Assembly (NCBI GenBank): GCA_965200095.1 | Contig: OZ241350.1 | Coordinates: 1,364,001 to 1,428,000 of the forward strand | Source: JANQOH01 sp965200095 | GTDB lineage: Bacteria > Pseudomonadota > Alphaproteobacteria > UBA7887 | DNA length: 64,000 bases | Direction of reading: 5' to 3' | Shown: one piece after another, positions 52,281-61,049 of the stretch | Layout of the letters: every line of letters begins with the position of its first letter | How positions within the stretch are numbered: position 1 is the first letter of the stretch | The notes under the pieces: generated by a model | Told to the model about the DNA's origin: nothing | Databases searched by the model: none | The model's input: only the letters and a program-made list of their open reading frames with translations | Program-made: the position numbers and the translations under genes

Positions 52281-55200
52281 TCATGGACAGGCGGGAGCAG
52301 GGCGCGATCGCGCCGGCGCCGGCTGCGCGCCGCCGTCTCTGCGGGCGGCCGCGCGGGCTGCGGCGGCCGCGCCCGCGCCGAGCAGCAGCCACGCCAGGGT
52401 CGCCATGTTCACCCGGAACAGGAACACCTCGAAGGTGCTGTGAACGAGGACGAAGACCAGGCAGGCGAAGGCGTAGCGATGGATGGCGAGGACTCCGCCC
52501 GGCGCCCGCAGGTTGAGCACCAGCGAGACGCACAGCGCGACGAGCGCGGCCAGACCGACAATGCCGGTCTGGAACAGGGTTTGCAGGTACTGGTTATGCG
52601 CGGAGATATAGGTCGCCCTTTCGGTTTCCGGATCGACGAAATTCGTGATGTTCTCGATGACGCTCCGGGAGGGCGTCCCGTCCGCCGCGGACGGCAGGCA
52701 GGGCGGAAGACCGAGAGCCCGGGCGGAGCCGCCGCCCAGCGCCTCCGCCTCCGACGGCAGACAGCCGGAGAAACGGTTGCCGGCCAGCCTCAGGACTCGC
52801 AGGCGATCGAGGTTCCCGAGTTCGGGAGGGATATTCCCGACAAGCGCGTTGTCTTCGAGGCGCAGCGACACGAGGCCGTCCAGCGCGCCGAGTTCGGCGG
52901 GAAGTCTTCCCGTCAATCCCGCTCCGGGAAGATGCAGCGCGACGACGCGCGTCGGCGCGCCGCCGAGCTCGAGGCCGCGCCACGACGCCAGGGGCCGGGT
53001 CTCGCTCCAGTCGAGCGCATCGGCGGCGCCGGCGAGCGTATCGCGCGCGCCCAGCAATATGCGACAGTCGGCGAACACGGCGCCGGCGCCGCGGCCCGTA
53101 TCGGCCCCGGAACAGAACAGGTCGGCGACCGCGGCCCGCCCCCTGTCCTCTTCGGCCGCGGCGGCGGGTTCGATGTCCGTCGGCGCCGTCGGGCCGAAGA
53201 GACGGTTGCCTTCCAGACGCAAGACCGCGAGTCGCTCCAGGCCGCCCAGTCCCGCGGGAACGCGACCGCTCAGATCGTTGTCGTCCAGGCGCAGGGATCG
53301 CAGGTGGCGCAGGCGGGCGAGTTCCCGCGGGACAGGACCAGAAAGATCGTTGCCCTGGAGCGCGAGCTCGCGCAGGTCCCGGAGGTCGCCCAGCTCCGGC
53401 GGAATCGGGCCGGACAGGCGGTTGCCGTCGAGGCGAAGCGTCAGGAGCCTCGTCAGACCGCCGAGTTCCGGCGGGATATGCCCGTCCAGCCCGGCATGCG
53501 AGAGGTCGAGCGCGACCACGCGCGGCGGAACGCCGCCTGTCGCAACGCCGCGCCACGCCTCGACCGGGAGCCGGGAAGACCAGTCGAGCGCGCCCGGACC
53601 GGCGAGCGCATCGCGCGCCGCGGCGAGCAGGGCGGCGTCGGCGACGAGACCCGCGGCGGCCGCGCGCAACGGCATCGCCGCCGCGAGATCGTTGTGCGGG
53701 AACCGCAGCCCCGAGCCGTTCAACGCGCAGAACGGCTCGTCGCGGAGCGGGCGAGCGTCTTCGTCCCGATCCGGACGAGCCTCTTCATCCCGATCCGGAC
53801 ACCGGACAAGGCGGTTGCCGCCGAGGTCCGGACGCGACAGCCGTTCGGGGGCGAACAGGTTTCGCGGGAGGGGTCCGGAAAGGCGGTTGTTGGAGAGGTC
53901 CAGTTCCTCGAGAAATTCGATGTTCCCCAGTTCGTCCGGGATCGACCCCGCGAGCTGGTTGTCCTCCAGACGCAGCGACACGAGTCTCTCGAGGCGGCCC
54001 AGTTCGGGCGGCAGGACGCCGCTCAGACCCGTTCCCGGCAATGCGAGGGCGGTCACACGCGGCGGCGCGCCGCTCACCCGGACCCCATGCCACTCCGGGA
54101 GGGGTCGCCCGCGGCTCCAGTTCAGCGCAGCGGCGCCCGCGAGGGCGTCGCGCATCGCGAGCAATCCCGTGCAATCGGCGAAAAGGCCGTCGCCGATACT
54201 CGCCCCCGCGCGACAGAACCGCGGCGCTGCGGGGACAGCGACATGCGCCGGGTTCCGGGACGGCGGGGGGTTGGAGAGGGCGTTGCCCTCGAGCCGCAAC
54301 TCGACGAGTCGTTCGCTTTTCGCGAGCGCTTCGGGGACGGGACCCGTGAGCGCATTGCCGTCGAGACGGAGGGCGGCGAGCGCGTCGAGGCTCGCGAGCC
54401 CGGCCGGGATGCGTCCGTCCAGGCCGGCGTCCGCGAGGTCGAGCGCCGTCACGCGCGGCGGCGCGCCGTTCACGGTCACGCCGCGCCAGGCGTCGATCGG
54501 GATGTCCTCGCTCCAATTCAGCGACGCCGAACCGGCGAGAGCGTCGCGCGCGGAAAGCAACGCCTCGGCGTCGCCCGCCAGCGCGCGGCGGTGAGCGCCG
54601 AGCGGCAGGCAGGGCATGTCGAGGCCGGCGGTCGCGCGCAGGACCGGCGGCGGGCATCCCGCGATCCGGTTGCCGCCGAGCCGCAGCGCCGACAGGCCGG
54701 CGAGCGCCGCGAGTTCCCCGGGGACGGCTCCGTGCAGCCGGTTGTCGTCGAGCGCAAGCACGGTCAGGCGAGAGAGAGCGCCCAATTCGGCAGGGATGGG
54801 GCCGGTCAGGCGATTGCCGCCGAGGCGCAGCTCGACGAGGCTGTCCAGGCCCGCGAGTTCCGGCGGCAGGGCGCCCTCCAGCCCGGCGCCGGAAAGGTCC
54901 AGGGCGACGACGCGGAGCGGCGCGCCGGCGACGGCGACGCCGCTCCATTCGTTCACGGGGGTCTCGCGACCCCAGTCGAGCGCCGCCGAGTCGCCCGCCA
55001 GGGAGTCGCGCATGGCCAGCAGCAGGGCGGCGTCGGCCGCGAGTCCGGCCGCGTCGTCGGGCAGGGGGAGGCAGAGCGCATCGTCCAGATCGCGGTCGGC
55101 GACCCGGCGCAGCGCCGGCGGCGGACAACCGGCGAAATCGTTGTCGCCGAGCCGCAGCACCGACAAGCCGGCGAGCGCGCCCAGCTGCGCCGGAATGCGC

Positions 55201-58200
55201 CCCGTCAGGCGGTTGCGGTTCAGACGCAGCGTCTCCAGCGCATGCAGTTTGCCGAGCGCCGCCGGCACGGCGCCCCGCAGCGCGTTGCCGTTTAGCGCCA
55301 GGATGCGAAGGGCGCTCAGGGCGCCCAGTTCGGGCGGCAGCGTTCCGTCCAGTTTTGCGTCCGGGAGCTCGAGCGCGATCGCACGGCGCGGCTCGCCTGC
55401 GACGGTAACCCCCCGCCAGCGCTCGATGGGGAGGTCGGCCCGCCAGTTCAACCGACCGGCGCCGGCAAGGCGGTCGCGCGCCCGGAGCAACGCCTTGCAG
55501 TCGTCGAGAAGCGCCGGCGCCGCGCGCGACATCCGGCATAGCGTCTGCGGCCCGGCGCCCCCGGCGGGAACGCTCAGCGCGGCCGGCTGCGCGCCCGGCG
55601 CCGCTTGCGGCAAGTCCCCGGAAGGCGCCGCCGGAGAGACCGGGGGCCGCGCCGGCGGGGCCGCTTCCGCCACAGAGGGCGCGCAGACGGGCTGCGGGTT
55701 GAAATCCCTGTCGGGAACGGCGCACAGGCCCGGCGGCAGGTCCCCCGAAAGATCGTTGCCGCCCAGATGGAGTCGCGACAGCCGGGGAAGCGCTGCCAGA
55801 GACTCCGGCGCCCGGCCGCTCAGGCGGTTGCCGTCGAGCGTCAGGCTTTCGAGCGACGCGAGCCGTCCCAGAGACGCGGGAACGGCGCCGGTCAGTTCGT
55901 TGTCCTGTAGCGCCAGTTCGCGCAGATCGGCGAGGCCGCCGAGCTCGCCGGGAATGGGGCCGTCCAGGCGGTTGCCGTCGAGACGCAACGCCACGAGCCT
56001 CGTCAGGCCGCCGAGTTCGGGAGGAATGCGCCCGTTCAGCCCCGACCGGGTCAGCGTCAGACCGACGATGCGCGGCGGCGCGCCGCCGACCGTGACGCCC
56101 CGCCAGGCCGGGACCGGCCGGTCGCGGCTCCAGTCGAGCGCCGCGTCTCCGGCGAGGATATCGCGCGCCGCGAGAAGGACGGCGGCGTCGGCGGCAAGGC
56201 CCGAACCGCTCGCAGTCTCGCCGACGCACGGCGCCGCCCTGTCGAGATCGTGATCGGCGACGGCGTAAAGCGCCGGCGGCGGGCAGCGCGCGAAACGGTT
56301 GCCTCCGAGGCGCAGAAACGCGAGCGCCGGCAGCTCGCCCAATGCCTCGGGGACGGCACCGCCGAGGCGGTTGTCCCCAAGGTCCAGCATCCGCAAACGG
56401 CGCAGATTCGCCAGGCTTGCGGGGATCGCGCCAGCCAGTTGATTGCGTCCGAGACGCAGGATTTCGAGCGCCGCTGCGCCGCCCAACGCTTCGGGGACGA
56501 CTCCGGCGAGGCTCCGCCCCTCGAGGTCGATGGCGGTTACGCGATCGCCGGCAAGGGCCACCCCCTGCCACTCCTTCAGGGGCACATCGGCTCGCCAGTT
56601 CGGCGCGACGCCGCCGACTCCCCCAAGCGCCCCGGATGCGTCGATCAGGCTCGAGCAATCGTCGAGAAGCGCCGGGTGGAGTCCGATTGAAGGCAGGCAG
56701 AACAGACCGTCGAAGAGATCGTGGTCCGCCGTCTCGTAGAGGGTCGCCGGGAAGGGACGCTCGAAATCGTTCCCCGCCAGCCGCAGCTTCGACAAGTCGG
56801 GAAGCTCCGCCAACCGCCGGGGGATGGGGCCGGTGAGGCGGTTGTTGGCCAGGGACAGCTCGCGAAGGGCGGCAAGGCGGCCCAGCGCATCGGGAACGGC
56901 GCCGGCAAGGCGGTTCGCGTCGAGCGACAGTTCCTCCAGGTTCCCGAGCGCGCCCAATTCGGCGGGGATCGGTCCCTCGAAACGGTTGCCGCCGAGGCGC
57001 AGCCGGGCGAGTTTGTCGAGTCGGGCCGGCACGGGAGGAAGGCGCCCCCCCAATTGCAGCCCCGTCAGGTCCAGCCCGACGACCCGCTGCGGCGCGCCGC
57101 CCAGGGACACTCCGACCCAGCTGTCGACCGGGTTCCCGAAGTCCCAGCTCCACAGCGCCGTCCCGCTATCGGTCAGCGCCGCGCGCAGTTCGATGAGGGC
57201 GCGGCAATCGTCGAACAGCCGGGGGTTCGTTCCCGACAGGCAGGACACCTCTCCTGCGACGGACGGGGCGACGCGCGCCGGCTGCGGCGCGACGGTCACC
57301 TCGCCGATCGACGCCGCGAGGCCGTGGCCCAGCCAGGGAGCGTCTTCGATGCCGGCGAGCGCCACCGGCCAAATCTCCTGGCGTCCCGTATTGAACGTCA
57401 ACCCCGTGCGCGCCTTGACCGACCGGTCGAGACTGGAGGCGATTCCCTGAAACTGCGGCAGTCCCCAAAACGCGGTGAACCCGGCGATGGAGAGGACGAG
57501 CGCCGCCGCCGCGAGCGCTACGCCGACGGCGGTGCGCAGGAAAACGCCCGCCAACCCGTAGGCGACGCCGGCCGCCAGCGCCGCAAGCATGATCGACCGG
57601 CTGCCGAAAACCAGACCGACAGCGGCAATGGACGCGAGGAACCCGGCGGCTTTCAGGCCCTGTGTCTTGTCGCCGTCGGCGGCAACGAACACAAGCAACC
57701 CGATGGACAGAAACAGATACGCCAGGATGCCGCTGAATACGTTGGCGTTGATCCCCGAAGACGTAAAATACAGGGGGAACAGCGCAAACGACGCTATGAG
57801 GAATATCCAGATTGTCCAATTGGAATCCGACCATTCGGAGGAATTTCGATAAGCGTAGAGGAAGAGTATCGCAGCGATAGGGAATCCGAAATAATTGCGC
57901 AGTCCGGCGACCCCCGGATCGAGGATCAGGAGAAACGCGCAGACCGCTATGAGCGCCGCCAGACAGATCGCGGTCGCGCGCGCCCCGGCGGGGACAGGCC
58001 GGCCGACAAGCGAAAGACCGAGGGCGGCTACGGTCAGGGCGAACAGCCAGTCGGTCGCCGCGCCGGGCAGATAGATGCGCGTCCAGTTCGCGAGCAGCAC
58101 CGCCGTCAGACCGACGAGAGACCGGGGCAATGGCAAGCCGCGCGCCCAGCGCAGCGGTTGCCTCGCGACGCGGGCGACGGCGGGCGCGCGGGCTCCGCCC

Positions 58201-58226
58201 GCAAGCCGGGCGAACAGTCCCGTCAT
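52281..58226 (-). CDS. O-antigen ligase-family protein with giant leucine-rich-repeat insertion
   Basis: 1,981 residues from the ATG at 58226. Residues 1-310 contain about nine or ten membrane segments and end with TGRQEIWPVALAGIEDAPW and LGHG, the Wzy_C/WaaL block before the periplasmic loop. ISAHNQYLQTLFQTGIVG (near 1873-1890), the block that normally follows within tens of residues, comes 1,500 residues later, then two or three more membrane segments. The intervening 329-1846 are plant-type LRRs (consensus LxxLxLxxNxLxGxIPxxL) in nine modules. Each module starts with a cap like ALDWSRDRPVPAWRGV and PPRVVALDL, often bracketed by Cys. Without the insertion the protein is about 460 residues, normal for an O-antigen ligase. 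It probably joins polysaccharide to lipid A or another acceptor, with the LRR facing the periplasm or surface. Confidence 0.85.
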   Translation of the reverse strand: MTGLFARLAGGARAPAVARVARQPLRWARGLPLPRSLVGLTAVLLANWTRIYLPGAATDWLFALTVAALGLSLVGRPVPAGARATAICLAALIAVCAFLLILDPGVAGLRNYFGFPIAAILFLYAYRNSSEWSDSNWTIWIFLIASFALFPLYFTSSGINANVFSGILAYLFLSIGLLVFVAADGDKTQGLKAAGFLASIAAVGLVFGSRSIMLAALAAGVAYGLAGVFLRTAVGVALAAAALVLSIAGFTAFWGLPQFQGIASSLDRSVKARTGLTFNTGRQEIWPVALAGIEDAPWLGHGLAASIGEVTVAPQPARVAPSVAGEVSCLSGTNPRLFDDCRALIELRAALTDSGTALWSWDFGNPVDSWVGVSLGGAPQRVVGLDLTGLQLGGRLPPVPARLDKLARLRLGGNRFEGPIPAELGALGNLEELSLDANRLAGAVPDALGRLAALRELSLANNRLTGPIPRRLAELPDLSKLRLAGNDFERPFPATLYETADHDLFDGLFCLPSIGLHPALLDDCSSLIDASGALGGVGGVAPNWRADVPLKEWQGVALAGDRVTAIDLEGRSLAGVVPEALGGAAALEILRLGRNQLAGAIPASLANLRRLRMLDLGDNRLGGAVPEALGELPALAFLRLGGNRFARCPPPALYAVADHDLDRAAPCVGETASGSGLAADAAVLLAARDILAGDAALDWSRDRPVPAWRGVTVGGAPPRIVGLTLTRSGLNGRIPPELGGLTRLVALRLDGNRLDGPIPGELGGLADLRELALQDNELTGAVPASLGRLASLESLTLDGNRLSGRAPESLAALPRLSRLHLGGNDLSGDLPPGLCAVPDRDFNPQPVCAPSVAEAAPPARPPVSPAAPSGDLPQAAPGAQPAALSVPAGGAGPQTLCRMSRAAPALLDDCKALLRARDRLAGAGRLNWRADLPIERWRGVTVAGEPRRAIALELPDAKLDGTLPPELGALSALRILALNGNALRGAVPAALGKLHALETLRLNRNRLTGRIPAQLGALAGLSVLRLGDNDFAGCPPPALRRVADRDLDDALCLPLPDDAAGLAADAALLLAMRDSLAGDSAALDWGRETPVNEWSGVAVAGAPLRVVALDLSGAGLEGALPPELAGLDSLVELRLGGNRLTGPIPAELGALSRLTVLALDDNRLHGAVPGELAALAGLSALRLGGNRIAGCPPPVLRATAGLDMPCLPLGAHRRALAGDAEALLSARDALAGSASLNWSEDIPIDAWRGVTVNGAPPRVTALDLADAGLDGRIPAGLASLDALAALRLDGNALTGPVPEALAKSERLVELRLEGNALSNPPPSRNPAHVAVPAAPRFCRAGASIGDGLFADCTGLLAMRDALAGAAALNWSRGRPLPEWHGVRVSGAPPRVTALALPGTGLSGVLPPELGRLERLVSLRLEDNQLAGSIPDELGNIEFLEELDLSNNRLSGPLPRNLFAPERLSRPDLGGNRLVRCPDRDEEARPDRDEDARPLRDEPFCALNGSGLRFPHNDLAAAMPLRAAAAGLVADAALLAAARDALAGPGALDWSSRLPVEAWRGVATGGVPPRVVALDLSHAGLDGHIPPELGGLTRLLTLRLDGNRLSGPIPPELGDLRDLRELALQGNDLSGPVPRELARLRHLRSLRLDDNDLSGRVPAGLGGLERLAVLRLEGNRLFGPTAPTDIEPAAAAEEDRGRAAVADLFCSGADTGRGAGAVFADCRILLGARDTLAGAADALDWSETRPLASWRGLELGGAPTRVVALHLPGAGLTGRLPAELGALDGLVSLRLEDNALVGNIPPELGNLDRLRVLRLAGNRFSGCLPSEAEALGGGSARALGLPPCLPSAADGTPSRSVIENITNFVDPETERATYISAHNQYLQTLFQTGIVGLAALVALCVSLVLNLRAPGGVLAIHRYAFACLVFVLVHSTFEVFLFRVNMATLAWLLLGAGAAAAARAAARRDGGAQPAPARSRPAPACP
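52690..57242 (-). repeat. Nine tandem LRR modules within the ligase gene
   Basis: The cap motif (L-D/N-W...W-x-G-V) recurs near 57150, 56590, 56120, 55430, 54960, 54500, 54105, 53570 and 53000, so modules are about 400-690 bp apart. Each has a cap and three to five 24-residue LRRs. A Pro/Ala linker lies between modules 3 and 4 (about 55560-55690). A short Asp-Arg-Asp-Glu repeat lies near 53740-53820. Shared DNA between modules offers sites for homologous recombination. Confidence 0.8.
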
Positions 58227-58280
58227 CGACCGACCGACCGCCGCGGCGCGTCCGGCGGGAGCGCGCTCACCCGCGCCGGG

Positions 58281-59639
58281 TCATTGCAGTCCCCCCCCCC
58301 CCCCCCCCCCCGCGAACAGGGTGCGTCCGGAGGCGCGAAGGTAGAGGAAGTCGCTGCGGCGCGGAAACCAGATCGAAGGCGCGCGCGCGCCGGAAACGCG
58401 GTGGAACTGCACACCGAGACAGACAGCCCGCGCCGTCGTCCCGATGCTGAGCGCGCAGGCGGCGCCCGCGGCGCCGAGAACGGGATAAAGGGCGGCGAAC
58501 GAACCAAGATTGGCGGAGAGGCCGACCCAGACGCTCCACGAGCACAGGCCGGGTCGGCCGACGCCGTTGAAATAGGCGACGAACAGTCTGGAGACGGCGC
58601 TGGCGACGATCCCGGGTGCCGCCAGCGTCATCAGCGGCACGGCGGGCAAGAACGCTTCCGACAGCAGGATGCGCACCAGCGGCGTGGCGACCGCCAGCAA
58701 AAGCAGGGTGGCGCCGGCGCTCGCGGCGCAGACGAGGCGAAGGCACAGGCCGAAGGTCTCCAGGTTGCGCCCGTCCGAGTCGACAATGCGCGGGTAGAGG
58801 ACCATGCGGACGGCGTCGGCGATCAGCGTGACCCGGAACAGGATCGCCGTAGCGGCCGCGAACAGACCGATGTCGGCGCGGCCCGCGGCGACGCTCCCCA
58901 GCGCGATCACGCCGAGAAAGGGCTCGATTTCGGTTCCGATGCGCGTCGTATGGTGCCGCAACCCGTAACCGAGGACCTGTCGGCATTGCGCGAGCGACGG
59001 CGCCGCGAAGGACAGGCGGCAGTTTCGCCGCAGGTCCGCGATCCCCCCGGCGAAGAGGACGACATGGCCCGCGAGCAACGCCAGCAGCGCCCCGTCGACC
59101 CCCAGCCCCAGCCCCCCGACCAGCAGCGCCACCCCGGCGACGGTGACCACCGACTGCGCCGCGAAGATGGCGAGAAGCGGCGTAAAGCGCCGCAGACCGG
59201 AAAGGACGAGGTCGACCGTCAGCGAAGCCGACGAGGTCAGCACCAGGACCAGCGCGAGACGGAAGGAACCCGCATCGGCCTTCCGGAAGAAGGGCAATCC
59301 GCTGTCGATGAGGGGCAACGCCGCAGCCGCGGCGACGATGCTCCCCGCGAGACAGACGCCGAGAGCCGCCGCCAGCGCGCGCGAGACGTCGACCTTCGCC
59401 GAAACGGAGAAGTATTGCGCTCCCATGTCGGCGCTCAGCGCGACGACGATGCCGAGCATATAGCTGAAGGCGACGCATATCGCATAGGCCCCCCGGCCCT
59501 CGGGAAGCAGCAGCCAGGCGAGCATGCTCTGGGTGGCCAGCCCGGCGGCGTAGGTCCAGACGCGGGTCCCGAAGGCGATGGCGACTTCCCGTCCGCCCGC
59601 CGCGCCCGCGGCTTCAGGCGCTCGCGGAGGCCCGGTCAC
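58281..59639 (-). CDS. Polysaccharide flippase (Wzx/MATE-like)
   Basis: 452 residues from a GTG at 59639, overlapping the upstream glycosyltransferase by 26 bases. About twelve hydrophobic segments and openings such as IAFGTRVWTYAAGLATQSML and LPEGRGAYAICVAFSYMLG are typical of the oligosaccharide flippase superfamily that moves lipid-linked repeat units across the inner membrane. The last codons read through a run of 21 G as seven glycines, then Leu-Gln-stop. Changing the run by one base changes only the C-terminal tail but shifts the stop to 58223 (20 G) or 58267 (22 G). The ligase starts at 58226. Confidence 0.88.
   Translation of the reverse strand: MTGPPRAPEAAGAAGGREVAIAFGTRVWTYAAGLATQSMLAWLLLPEGRGAYAICVAFSYMLGIVVALSADMGAQYFSVSAKVDVSRALAAALGVCLAGSIVAAAAALPLIDSGLPFFRKADAGSFRLALVLVLTSSASLTVDLVLSGLRRFTPLLAIFAAQSVVTVAGVALLVGGLGLGVDGALLALLAGHVVLFAGGIADLRRNCRLSFAAPSLAQCRQVLGYGLRHHTTRIGTEIEPFLGVIALGSVAAGRADIGLFAAATAILFRVTLIADAVRMVLYPRIVDSDGRNLETFGLCLRLVCAASAGATLLLLAVATPLVRILLSEAFLPAVPLMTLAAPGIVASAVSRLFVAYFNGVGRPGLCSWSVWVGLSANLGSFAALYPVLGAAGAACALSIGTTARAVCLGVQFHRVSGARAPSIWFPRRSDFLYLRASGRTLFAGGGGGGGLQ
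58291..58311. repeat. Homopolymer of 21 C (21 G on the coding strand) in the flippase 3' end
   Basis: An uninterrupted run of 21 C in the given strand, inside the flippase reading frame, 65-85 bases before the ligase start. It is likely hypermutable by slippage, and its length may also be misread. Confidence 0.9.
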
Positions 59640-60687
59640 GACGCGGGGGAAGAAAGAACCCGACTCCCCAGCTCAGGTGCATGGTCGCGAGGACGGGCGC
59701 GAGAAGCAGCGCCGCCGGTTCGCGGCGCCGGGCGGCCACCGCCGCCGACGCCAGAACGAGAACCGAAGCGTAAGCCGCAGGCAACACGGCCGCGACAGCC
59801 CCCGCGCCGCCGACGGCGAGCGCTCCCGACACCGCCAAAGCCGCCACCAGAAGCGGCGCGGCGAGGTGGCGCGCCCGCACCGATTTCGGATGCCGCCGAA
59901 GCATCTCGCGCTTCCACCGCCCGTAATCCAGATATTGCCGGGCGAGCGCCGGCAAACTGCCGCGGGGACGGTAGACGACCTCGAGCTCCGGGTCGAACCA
60001 CACCACCTGCCCGCCCTGTCGCAACCGCCAGTTGAGCTCGTAGTCCTGATTGCGCACCATGGTGGGGTCGTAGCCGCCCACCTTGTCCAGCGCGTCGCGC
60101 CGGAACACGCCGAGATAGACCGTGTCGACCGCTCCCTCGGCGCCGCGATGCCGGTAACGCGCGCCGCCCGACCCCAGCGGCGTCGTCATCGCCGCCGCCA
60201 CGGCCCGTTCGAAGAAACTGCGTCCGACGGGAAACTGTCGCCCGCCGACCTCGGCCGCTCCCGTCCTTTCGAGCGTCTCCACCGCCCGCGTCACGTAACC
60301 CGGCGGCAGAACCGAGGCGGCGTCGACCCGCACGATCACCTCGCCCGCCGCCGCGCCGAGCGCCACGCGCAGGCCCGTCGGCGCAGTCCTGCCGGGGTTA
60401 GGCAACAGTTTGACTTCCGGGAAGCGCCGCCGCAGGACCGCAGACATGGCCCCGGTGTCCGATCCGTCGGCGACCACCGCTTCGATAGCGCCTGCATAGT
60501 CCTGCCGGCGCACCGAGTCGAGCGCGGAGACGACGGTCGCCCCGGCGTTCCGCGCCGGCATGACGACCGAAACGTCCGGGAGGCCGGGCGCGCGCGGCGC
60601 CGGTCTGTCCGCCCCCCGGACATCCCGGATCGCGGGCGGCGCGCCGTCGCCGGCCCCGAGCGTCTCCTGCGTCGCCGTTCCGTTCAC
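59614..60687 (-). CDS. Family 2 glycosyltransferase, ExoA-like
   Basis: 357 residues from a GTG at 60687; an upstream ATG at 60855 is in frame but would begin outside a dispersed repeat and add 56 unconserved residues. DVSVVMPARNAGATVVSALD begins the GT-A fold. EVIVRVDAASVLPPGYV carries the Asp-x-Asp-like nucleotide-sugar site, and MVRNQDYELNWRLRQGG the acceptor/base block. Two or three C-terminal hydrophobic segments (about 270-345) anchor it in the membrane, as in ExoA-type enzymes of exopolysaccharide synthesis. It is the first gene of the minus-strand polysaccharide set. Confidence 0.85.
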   Translation of the reverse strand: MNGTATQETLGAGDGAPPAIRDVRGADRPAPRAPGLPDVSVVMPARNAGATVVSALDSVRRQDYAGAIEAVVADGSDTGAMSAVLRRRFPEVKLLPNPGRTAPTGLRVALGAAAGEVIVRVDAASVLPPGYVTRAVETLERTGAAEVGGRQFPVGRSFFERAVAAAMTTPLGSGGARYRHRGAEGAVDTVYLGVFRRDALDKVGGYDPTMVRNQDYELNWRLRQGGQVVWFDPELEVVYRPRGSLPALARQYLDYGRWKREMLRRHPKSVRARHLAAPLLVAALAVSGALAVGGAGAVAAVLPAAYASVLVLASAAVAARRREPAALLLAPVLATMHLSWGVGFFLPPRRDRASASA

Positions 60688-61049
60688 TCGTTCCGCCCGC
60701 TCGCCCGCGCGGCATTCCGGCCTCGGGCCTTTCGTAACGTCAAGGATATCCGGAGCTCCGATTGCGAAACGATGTTCCGCCTCATGCGATTGTCCGGGAA
60801 TGGAGAAGGCCCCGACGCCGGGAAACAAGGTAGCGCGGCGCGGACGGCGTTGCAAACGGTTGTATGTCCTCGTTCAGAAATTCTCATTTTGGCCCATAGC
60901 GATGCGGCGGACCGGTTGCTCCCGGGAAGGCGTGTCCACCGCCATAATGAGAATCGCTGGTCCTCGTTCGCGTCGCTTGAGTGCGGGCGGCGGTTGTGCA
61001 TGATGGGCGCGGTCGGGCGTCGGCCCGCCGTTGCGCGGGAGCGGGCGTC
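60688..61049. other. Intergenic region between glycosyltransferase and ppiC
   Basis: 362 bp without a gene, separating divergent transcripts. It contains dispersed element copy 3 (60880-60955). I see no convincing promoter for either side. In related genomes secA often lies upstream of ppiC-argJ; here the polysaccharide genes take that place. Confidence 0.6.
60880..60955. repeat. Dispersed element with ATTCTCATT ends, copy 3
   Basis: A compact 76-bp form. ATTCTCATTTTGGC on the left and GCCATAATGAGAAT on the right are 14-base inverted repeats with one mismatch. The interior shares TAGCGATGC and CTCCCGGGA with copies 1 and 2. Confidence 0.7.

Noticed and set aside
52440..55295. 951-codon plus-strand open frame opposite the LRR region
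   Set aside because: Its apparent internal repeats are the complement of the LRR modules. It has no recognisable protein features.
52690..57242. LRR block as plant DNA contamination
   Set aside because: The block is continuous in frame with bacterial ligase halves on both sides, has the same GC-rich codon use, no introns, and similar LRR caps are known in bacteria. An assembly chimera remains formally possible.
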